Below are positions 55,289 through 64,000 of a stretch of DNA of 64,000 nucleotides, in pieces. The DNA is from Zarea fungicola. Lineage: Eukaryota > Ascomycota > Sordariomycetes > Hypocreales > Cordycipitaceae. Location: positions 1-64,000 of the forward strand of contig FWCC01000322.1 of assembly GCA_900169235.1 (NCBI GenBank), given 5' to 3'. Both the position numbers and the translations under genes were made by a program. The notes under the pieces are model-generated. The model worked only from the letters and a program-made list of their open reading frames with translations. It did not search any database and was not told the DNA's origin. The number at the start of each line of letters is the position of its first letter. Within the stretch, counting starts at the first letter, position 1.

Positions 55289-56955
55289 CTAGAGCAAAAA
55301 AGTGAGAATACAAAGAAAGGGGAAAAGTCCAACAGAAAGTTTCGCTGATATGTTGTCCTTGGTCGAGGTTGTGTGCGGCGCGGCCACAGTAGCCGTCGCG
55401 GCCTGTTCGTTGACCTTTTTTGCCTCGGTGAGCATGCCTTTGCATTTCCCGTCGACGTCCGCCTTCTGGACTTTGGCGGCGCCGTCAAAATCACAGGCAG
55501 AGGCGCCGCTCTGCTGCTGCCGGTAGTATGCGTCCATGACAAAGGCCAGCTTGGCAGAGTCATCGCACATGCCGTACGAACCAAACACGCCAGTCGTGGT
55601 GTTGCCACTGATGCCCGCACAGAGCGCCTTGTTCTTGCTGCAGATAAAGTCAAAGATGCCTCCGTATGCATCCTTGGCCAGGTTCTGCTTGGGAACACAC
55701 TCCAGGGAACGAACCATGCAGTCGCACAGGCTCTTGTCGGGGGTTGGCGGCAGCGATGCGCTCGCCTGCCAGTTCGACCCCACCGCAGGACATTCACTCA
55801 GTCTCGCGTCTGTCGTGGCACCAGAGCCCTGGGGATCAATTTTGGCCATCTTCTTCTTCAGCGCGTCAAAGTTCTTCATCCTGACAGCCTCGCCGTCTCG
55901 GATCCGGACTAGACCTATGGAGGAAATGTTAGTGGCGAGGGGCTGCAGGGCTGGTGGGTGAGGTGGCAAGTATACCAAAATCATTTGCTTCCTGAAAGTA
56001 CATGTAAACAATGCCGCCGCTAAAGACGGCGGTCATCTCCTTGGAGTAGAGGGCCTCGGTGTCCGTAAAAATGCGCGTCTCAGCACCCCCGCCTTCATTG
56101 CAGCCGTACTCTGCAAAGAAGACTGGGATGGAGTAATTTTGGAAGAACTCAATCTGTTTATCATAGCCGGAGATTTGCATGGTGCTGTCGCCGCACCAGG
56201 AGTAGATGTTGTAACCCCAAAAATCGGCAGCCTCTTCCATTTTTCCGCAGTTGAAATAGTTGGAGAGTTCTTTGCGGATATCTTCATCGTCGTTTGTGGC
56301 GTAGCCAACGCCGATCCATCGAGAGTTGTGCTTCTCATTAATGTACTGCTTCGTGTCGCGGATAGCAGCCTTGACGTACGCAGATGCAGCGGTATTGTTC
56401 TTGGCATTGGTGACTTCATTGCCAGCAAAGTATCCAATTACGTTGGAATGAGGCGACAGAGAATCAACGACTCTGCGGTATCTGTCAAAGAGTGCGACGT
56501 TCCACTGCGGCTCGTCCCTGTTAATGGACAGGCTTGGCTCCCCAAGATCTGCGACAACATAGATGCCTGCTTCCTGAAGAAGTTGCATGCAGAAGCTGTG
56601 GTCTGCGTCGGGATCAATGGCATAGGTACGAATCGTATTTGTGCCCAGTTCTTTCAATAGGGGAATGTCACGCGCGCAGCTCTTCTTATCCGCCAGAGGG
56701 TCATGGTAGGTGGTCGCAGTTCCAAATGTGGTCTGTCCGCCGCCAGCAGCAATCTCTTCCTGGTAGGCCACTCCTCGCATAAAGAACTGGGTGCCGTTTG
56801 GGAAAAAGAACTTGGAACCCTGTCGACTGTCATTATTCTTGATTTCGCTGACGGTGAGTATGGAGTTGAGCTACCTTGATCACAATGGAGGGCAGTTCAG
56901 CGGAAACCGCGGCGGTTAGCGCGACTATCGTCGCCTGCGCATAAATCAACTTCAT
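55289..56955 (-). CDS. GEL: GH72 beta-1,3-glucanosyltransferase with X8 domain and GPI signal (516 aa, three exons)
   Basis: Minus-strand exons 56955-56875, 56819-55976 and 55914-55289. Intron 1 is GTAGCT...GTCGACAG, chosen because it gives IVIKGSKFFFPNGTQFFMRG. Intron 2 is GTATAC...CCATAG. Signal peptide: MKLIYAQATIVALTAAVSA. The GH72 core has Glu162 (FAGNEVTN, acid/base) and Glu264 (FFAEYGCN, nucleophile). Residues about 355-450 form a cysteine-rich X8/CBM43 domain (CDCMVRSLECVPKQN...CDDSAKLAFVMD...). The C-terminus ends in a hydrophobic GPI-attachment tail (LSVGLFPFLCILTFLL). Such Gas/Gel enzymes elongate and branch beta-1,3-glucan at the plasma membrane and wall. The presence of X8 places it in the GH72+ subgroup. 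Confidence 0.93.
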
Positions 56956-58167
56956 GATTCCAAGTTCACTGTCAGCATTAAGGACAAAATTTGTGTCGTA
57001 GAAAAGTCTCTGAATGCCTCGAAATTACGCCTTGTAATTTATAATGAAGAGAAGTAATTTCCGGTCTTGGTCTTTGGAGTGTTTGTGAGTGAATATTTGG
57101 AGGCGTGTTGGAAGTGTTGGGAGTTGTTTGGATTCGCCAAGCAAGACGCTGCAGGTAATTTCGGCCTTATGCTTCCAGTCGTTTGCTTCCAACGTAAACC
57201 CGCCATGTATTCAAAATCATACCTAAGCAGGGCGCATGGATGGCAATGGTCTACAGAAGGTAAATTACGCGTGGCATCGTCAAGCTGCCCCCATGCCCAG
57301 TTGCTGCCCATTTACTGGCAGATTCTCTGCTTCATTTTGGCCACATATCCACTCTGCAAATTAACAGGTTCAGCTTGAACTGATATCCTTATATTCAGGA
57401 GTCATTTTGCCTTGGGCCAAGTCCTTGGAGTGGTCCATATTGGCTCCACTAACAAGCGTTCCATCTTGGCAGCCTTGGCCTAGTTCAACTCGCCGACGAG
57501 GTCATCGGCGACTTTTGAGGAATTGAACAAACAATGTATCGTTGAGTTCGGCTTTCGGAAAGGTAAAGAAAGAAAAAAGCAGCCCGCGCTACAGTGCAGA
57601 GTATGGAAAGAGGTTGAAAGATCGAGGCAGCCAAACTCGGTAACCCATGCCATGGAAAAATGACACGACACGAAACCGAAGCTTCAACTAGTTCTGAGGG
57701 GCCGAATAGTGAATATGCTGCAAGTCGGTCAGTGGGAGGGAAGCACATTAAACCGATAAAATTAAATAATTAAATAACATTAAAAGTCTCAATAAATAAA
57801 AGGGCATCATATATATTAAGTGGGTTTTTATATAATATTAACTATATAGAAGTAGTAATACATTTTTTAAATAGTAATTAATTTATATAAAATAGGAAAA
57901 AAGAATTCAAGTCCGTCAAGTGCATGATGTAGGTGATCCTGGCCCTTACTCATCAAGATGGTTGGGGTGGTCACCGCAATTTATTGCACTAAATAACGTA
58001 ATTATTTATCAATTCAAAAAGATTTCAGTGCTTCTGGGCACCTATTATTAGCCACCGAAAGCAAACTTGAATCAAAAGCGGGGTAGACTGTGGAAGCGAC
58101 ATATGTTTGCGCGCGGCTGTCTTGCTTTCTTCCAATATACCAGATAGTATTACAAACAGCCGACAAT
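56956..58167. other. 1.2-kb intergenic stretch ending in AT-rich DNA
   Basis: No supported gene. Bases about 57755-57905 are strongly AT-rich (runs such as TATATAATATTAACTATAT), unlike the GC-balanced core to the left. This may be a repeat-induced-point-mutation trace or simply promoter sequence of the NLR gene. Confidence 0.5.
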
Positions 58168-61100
58168 ATGAGCACAGCAGGCGACGGGACTGGTAGGAGA
58201 AAATATACAGAGCCACAGCTCTCTGATGACGATGATACCGTCCGCTGGAGCATCCAATCGACGGCAGTCAAAGTACAAAGGGGGACACAAAACCTCCAGT
58301 AAGTGCAACTGTGCAATTCTCTACATCTTGCTCCCCTGGTTGACAGGTTTATGATAGCAAATCATTGCTTAATGCTAAGCAAATAATGGTTCTTAATCAA
58401 CTTCACATTGCCCAAGGTGCCTTCTTCGATTCCTACGCTCAAGAACACAATCGGTATTGCTCGCCGAATACGCGAGTTAAACTGCTCCAACAGATTGCAA
58501 AATGGGCCAAGAATATAATCGCCGAGCCAATCTTTTGGTTGAATGGAAGGGCTGGAACGGGGAAGTCGACAATCTCTCGCACAGTGGCGAAAACATTTGC
58601 AGAGAACGGTCAACTTGGTGCCTCATTCTTTTTCAAGAAGGGGGAGACTGATCGAAGCAGTCTATCCAAGTTCTTCATGACTATTGCGGCTGATTTGGTT
58701 GTAAAGAAGCCAGCAACTGCTCGTTATATTGAAGCAGCTCTCAATTGCGACTCTTCAATTACAACGGCAAATGCCACTGACCAATTTCAAAAGCTTCTAC
58801 TTGAACCTTTATCGAAAATCGATATAGAAAGGGGACCCGTCGTTATTGTGGTTGATGCGCTGGACGAGTGTGAGCAAGAAGATGGCATTAATCGTCTTCT
58901 TTACTTGGTTTCTCGGCTTGAGACTGAACTGCCTGACCGTGTCAGAATATTCATGACTAGCCGGCCGGAAGAGCCGTTTCGTTCTCAATTTGAGAAAATC
59001 AAGAGAATAAATTCTCGCGTCATCTTGTGTGAGATAACCCAACCTATGGTTCAGCATGATATGGACGTTTTCCTGAGATACGAGCTATCTAGAATTCGAG
59101 CCAAGTTCAATAACCAGGTAACAACAAAACAAAATCTCACCCTAGATTGGCCTGGCCAATCCAGCTTCGATAGGCTTATGAAGATGGCTTTTCCGCACTT
59201 TCTTGTTGCTGCCACTATTTGCCGCTTTATTGGTGATGAAAAAATTGGAATACCCAGGAAGCTGTTGGAGAGAGTGCTTTCTCAACCCAATTACGGCGTG
59301 TCACAACTCGAGATAGTTTACCGCTCTGTCTTGGATAACCTAATAGCGGAGGTATCTGTCAGCCAACAAGAACAAATCATCCAAGAGTTCCACCAAGTCG
59401 TTGGGTCTATTATTCTGCTCGCAAGTCCTCTATCGACATCTTCGCTGGCGAAATTACTCAGCATTTCCAAGGACGACATTGACAGCAGGCTAGATCTGCT
59501 GCACTCTGTTCTCAGAATACCTTCAGCAGAAGCGCCAGTGAGCCTTCTACACATATCATTTCGAGACTTCCTTCTATATCCCGAGGAGCCCGCAATGCCG
59601 TTTCGAGTAGATTGGAAGCAAACTCATGCAAATCTGGCAGCCCACTGTCTGCGAGTATTAAATTGTCTCAAAAAGGACCTTTGTGATATAAAATCTCCAG
59701 GCACACCTCGATCTGATATCAGCTCCGAAGTAATCGACCGCTGTTTATCACCGGAGGTGCAATATTCCTGCCAATATTGGGTGTATCACTTCAAAGAGGC
59801 GGGTATTACTCTCTCTGAGGGCACAGATGCATATGATTTTTTACGAAACCACTTCCTTTACTGGATAGAGGCGTTAGCTCTTATTGGCAGGGCATCCGAG
59901 AGCCTTCGCTTGCTCAGTACACTACGGTCACAATGTAAGGTAAGAGAGACTCGCTGTTACATATCCCAGTTAATTATTTGGCTTGTAGACTTACAGTGGT
60001 ATAGGGAAAGTCTAACGTGAATATCTCCATGTTCCTAGAGGATGCGATTCGATTTGTACAGAAATACATGCCCACTATAAGCTCAACTCCTCTTCAGCTA
60101 TATTCCTCACTGCTTATATTTGCACCAAAGCAAAGCAAAATACGAACCATGTTCGAAAATTCCGATGATATAGCTAGATGGATATGCGTGAAACCACAAG
60201 TAGAAGAGTATTGGAATGATTGTCTGCAGACACTGGAGGGCCATTATCGCTGGGTTACGTCCGTGGCTTTCTCGCATGACTCAACGCTCGTGGCGTCAGG
60301 CTCAGGCGATGAGACAATTCGAATCTGGCGCGCCGACATAGGCGAGTGTGTGCAGACGCTGGCGGGTCATAGCCAACCAGTTACATCTGTGGTCTTCTCA
60401 CATGACTCGACGCTCGTGGCGTCCGGCTCAGGCGAGATGGTGCGAATCTGGCGAGCGGTTACAGGCGAGTGTGTGCAGATACTGAAGGGCCATGGCCACA
60501 AGGTTACGTCTGTAGCCTTCTCGCATGACTCGACATTCCTAGCGTCAGGCTCATACAAGACGGTGCGAATCTGGCGCGTCGACACAGGCGAGTGCGTGCA
60601 GACGCTGAAGGGCCAGAATCAATCGATTACGTCCAACACAGGCAGGAACGTGCAGATACTGACGGGCCACAGTCAATCAATTACGACCGTGGTCTTCTCG
60701 CATGACTCAGCGCTCCTGGCGTCAGGCTCAGACAGGACGGTGCGAATCTGGCGTGCTGATACAGGCGAGTGCGTGCAGACGCTGTTGGGCCACAGCCAAT
60801 TTGTTACGTCTATAGCCTTGTCGCACGACTCGACGCTCCTGGCGTCAGGCTCAGACAAGATGGTGCGAATCTGGCGCGTAGACACAGGCGAGTGCGTGCA
60901 GACACTGAAGGGCCATCACCATAAGGTTACATCTGTGGTCTTCTCGCACGACTCGACGCTCGTGGCGTCGGGCTCAGACAGTGCGACAGCGAGAATCTGG
61001 CGCTCCGACACGGGCGAGTGCGTGCAGACGCTCGGCCATGAGGGCCGAGTTGCGACTGTGGTCTTCTCCCATGACTCGACGCTCCTGGCGTCTGGCTCAA

Positions 61101-62107
61101 GCGACACGACAGCTCGAATCTGGCGCGTTAATATAGGCGAGCGCGCTAATATAGGCGAGCCCGTACAGAGGCTGGCGGTCCTAGGCAGATCAGTTACGTC
61201 TGTTGTCTTCTCACATAATTCAACACTTATTGCCACAGGCTCAAAGGATAGTGCAGTGCGAATCTGGCGCGCTGATACAGGCAAGTGCGTGCAGACGCTA
61301 GTAGGCCATGGATTCTGGGTTACGTCTGTGGTCTTCTCGCACGACTCAACGCTTGTTGCGTCAGGGTCATACGATAAGACAGTGCGAATCTGGCGTGCTG
61401 ATATAGGCGATTGTATGCAGAAGCTAGTAGGCCATAACTTCTGGGTTAAGTGTGTGGTCTTTTCGCACGACTCAACGCTTATAGCATCAGGCTCGGACGA
61501 TAAGACAGTACGAATCTGGCGTGCTGATATAGGCGAGTGCATACAGACGCTAGCAGGCCATGGCCTCTCAGTTAGGTCTGTGGTCTTCTCACACGACTCA
61601 ACGCTTGTTGCATCAGGCTCAGACGATAAGACAGTGCGAATCTGGCGCGCCGACACAGGCGAGTGCATGCAGATGCTAGCAGGCCATAGCCTCTTAGTTA
61701 GGTCCGTGGTCTTCTCGCACGACTCAAAGCTTATTGCATCAGGCTCGGACGATGAGACAGTACGAATCTGGCGCGCCGACACAGGCGAGTGCATCCAGAC
61801 TTTAGACATTGGACTTGCTTCAAGACGCCTTATATTCGACCGAAATAGCTCTTATATAATAACCGATGTTGGCGCTATTGCTATCAATGATGGCACTCTT
61901 GAGGTTGCGCAATTGTCTATGGAGTGTTTTAACTACAGGAAGGACCAAACTTGGATTACATGTGGTGGAAGAAAACTGCTGTGGCTTCCAGTTGAGTTTC
62001 AGCCGTCCTGCTCATCTGTATCGGGGACTACTATTGTAATAGGGTGTGTTTGGGGCGAGGTAATCATCGTCGGACTATCGCCTGATTGCTCTATAGCATG
62101 CGGATAA
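58168..62107 (+). CDS. NACHT-WD40 NLR (STAND) protein (1271 aa, three exons)
   Basis: Exons 58168-58298, 58358-59939 and 60005-62107. Introns are GTAAGT...GATAG and GTAAGA...GTATAG; both were chosen because they keep frame, with the first less certain. The first 44 residues match no known N-terminal effector domain. The NACHT ATPase has Walker A GRAGTGKST (107-115) and Walker B VVIVVDALDE (205-214), then TSRPEEPF. A winged-helix-like region (LHISFRDFLL) leads to about 13 WD repeats of 40-42 residues (GHxxxVTSVVFSHDSTLVASGSDDKTVRIWRADTGECVQTL). The repeats are very similar to each other, and one (about 60598-60655) is internally deleted. Such proteins (HET-E/NWD type) act in non-self recognition and programmed cell death. 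The partner of this one is unknown. Confidence 0.88.
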
Positions 62108-64000
62108 CTGTCAGTACGAGCACCAACCTTTGTCACCTGCACGGCGCTGGAGAGGAATTCTCCCAGCGGGTGTGCTTTGTGAGGTTCGGATCTAGCTTGT
62201 ATTGACTCTATCTAACTATCTGCGGCGGGGGAAACCCCTCTGTAAATATAATACAATCAAAGCAGTAAAAACAAAACAAACGTACTGCCGGACCAAAGGC
62301 TCCGGTGACAGACGCGGGCTCCCGTCGTGAGGAGCTGACGCCGGCCGGTTCTTGTATCGCCAGCACACTTCCGTCGGTCAGGGCCGTACGCTAAGCTAGC
62401 GTGCGGGTGGCCGTACACTGATCCGTCGCCGTGGCAAGCTCGCTTGACTTTCGTGGAGACTTGTGGCTGACAAGGTTACGTAGAGGTATTGTCTTTGCAA
62501 TGGTTGCTCCGTCTGCTAGTTAGGCTCGGCGAGTTTTCAGCCCTCCATCTTGGCGACTGTCTTTGGTGTGTGCGATCCTGTGATGCCAAGACATAAGTAG
62601 CCCGACAGTCAGGGGCTTGGACGGGAGTGGAGGAACTAAAAGGTTAACGAGCTTTAGGGGTAACCAGCTGTAGATTTCTGCATTGGTTTCTTGAGCGAGG
62701 TTCTCCATGTCTGGGTGTAACTGGGTCCAAGAAAATCACCAAAACTCGCGGAAAACCCTAACCATCAGGTGGACCGTAATGAGTTCTTTCATGAAAAGGG
62801 GGCCAGATGTAACGCTGCTCCGACTCGCCGGGTCAGAACGCTGCTCCGACTCGCCGGGTCAGAACGCCGCTCCTAGCAAGCGCCGACTTGGTATTCGGGC
62901 GGCAAGTGGACCACGCGGCGACTTATTGGCACGGGAACATCCCATACCCTACTGAGATCTTTATTCAAGTACATTACTTTGTATCTACGGCCTGTAAATT
63001 TCGGTTCGACTTCGATTTACAAAGTCTTTTGTGACAGGTTTTAAGCAATGTGGAGTGCTACATGGGTTTCCATAGCTCAATCGTACGGATACAAATGCGT
63101 TAATACAGTTGATTAAACCAGTTTCCAATACCTTTGCCAACCCGTAAAGAATGAACCTGGCAGTAACCAGAGTAGGTCCTTGGAGGAGTTTTAATGGTAA
63201 GAGTCCAGGAGCAACCACTTGTAGTAAAAGGCTTTACAACCTCGGAAGGTTGGAATTCCTGACGTTGTACTGTAAGATGCGTAGCTCCCAGTGTGCTCTC
63301 ATTAGGCTGGCGCTGTGCTGGTACCGTGTGTGAGGGATTGACTCCTGGTTATGCGATTTTGTTCTTCTACTTCTTCTTTATTCATAGACGATCCCAGCCG
63401 CCATTGAGGCAGCTATGTAGCGTTCTATCTACCTACTGATTTTGCTGTCATTGGTCCCAAAAACAAGGCTTTGTCCTGTCAGATGCTGGCCTTGCATTCG
63501 GATTAGATGACTCCATCATACAGGTGGCCATGTGTGGCAGTTTTGTGTCTCTGACTTGTCAAGCCTTTTCTGGCCTTGCAGTGTTTCTACTTGCACGAAA
63601 TCACTGGTCTGCGCTATGTGTTAGAGTACTGTGGACGGAACTGTCTGGAACTGGCTTAATAGTCCCGTTCTTATCATCATCTTTGCTGATTGTAACCGCA
63701 TTGGCACCTGTCAGATTCCGCCTTGTTGTTAATGGAGTAAAGATATGCTCGCAGGCCAATCTTTCCTGTGCGCATTTGCGTGATGGCTGATGGCTCTGCG
63801 TGTTGTGTTATGTGAGAGTGTTGCCTTTGCGGGGAATCGACGCAGCCAAAATGGCAGTCCTCACTACTACTACCAGTACCGTTGCCTGCGTACTGACGGC
63901 TACTTGCTGTCCCTACTTGCTGTCCTGTGGCTTGTATTGGACATCGTATTCGACCCCTGAGGCTGAGTTTTGGGGAGAGCTTCCGGGGAATTACAGTGGG
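62108..64000. other. 1.9-kb right-hand stretch, no supported gene
   Basis: Only short open frames without domains or splice signals. It holds a 26-bp tandem repeat at 62811-62873. Confidence 0.45.
62811..62873 (+). repeat. 26-bp tandem repeat, two full units and a partial
   Basis: AACGCTGCTCCGACTCGCCG followed by GGTCAG occurs at 62811-62836 and 62837-62862; a partial unit, AACGCCGCTCC, follows. Confidence 0.9.

Noticed and set aside
60916..61809. 297-codon minus-strand frame opposite the WD repeats
   Set aside because: It repeats in step with the WD units on the other strand and is a shadow of the repeat codons.

Overview
The window is nuclear DNA of a filamentous ascomycete (Pezizomycotina). 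Support: short GT..AG introns (about 50-140 nt) with CTAAC/CTGAC-like branch sites, a Bck1-type MAPKKK, Ski3, Rmi1, an OPT transporter, GH72, GH16 and GH5_12 enzymes, and a NACHT-WD40 NLR. The protein styles look like Sordariomycetes, probably Hypocreales; that finer placement is inference.

Left part (1 to about 28 kb) is gene-sparse accessory DNA. Its main content is a family of nine short two-exon genes, all on the + strand, at 932, 1738, 3787, 5480, 7381, 9537, 10931, 12342 and 22172. Each encodes an 83-129 residue protein with one N-terminal hydrophobic segment. Each is split by one phase-1 intron, and in seven of the nine the second exon opens with a D/E-D-(L/I/V/x)-E-(L/R)-G-like motif. 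I recognise no named family. Genes 5480+7381 and 9537+10931 look like a duplicated pair, promoters included. Around them lie a MITE with perfect 31-bp terminal inverted repeats at the left edge, a small six-cysteine secreted protein, a larger cysteine-containing secreted protein, a proline/histidine-rich one-pass membrane protein with a PPxY motif (plus a decayed relative), a decayed Tcd/ThiF-like relic, a 15-bp minisatellite interrupted by an N gap, a coiled-coil protein whose start cannot be resolved, and a SET-domain gene with an in-frame stop.

Middle part (about 30 to 57 kb) is conserved core chromosome: OPT transporter (-), RMI1 (+), SKI3 (-), GH5_12 steryl-glucosidase-like (+), BCK1 MAPKKK (+), S9 peptidase (-), a small secreted protein (-), a frameshifted GH16 glucanase (+) and a GH72 glucanosyltransferase with an X8 domain and GPI signal (-). 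Several of these act on the cell wall or in cell-wall-integrity signalling.

Right part (57 to 64 kb) returns to accessory sequence: an AT-rich stretch, then a NACHT-WD40 NLR with near-identical WD repeats, then about 1.9 kb with no gene that I can support. Exon boundaries below were read by eye from splice consensus and frame continuity; no database or transcript check was possible.
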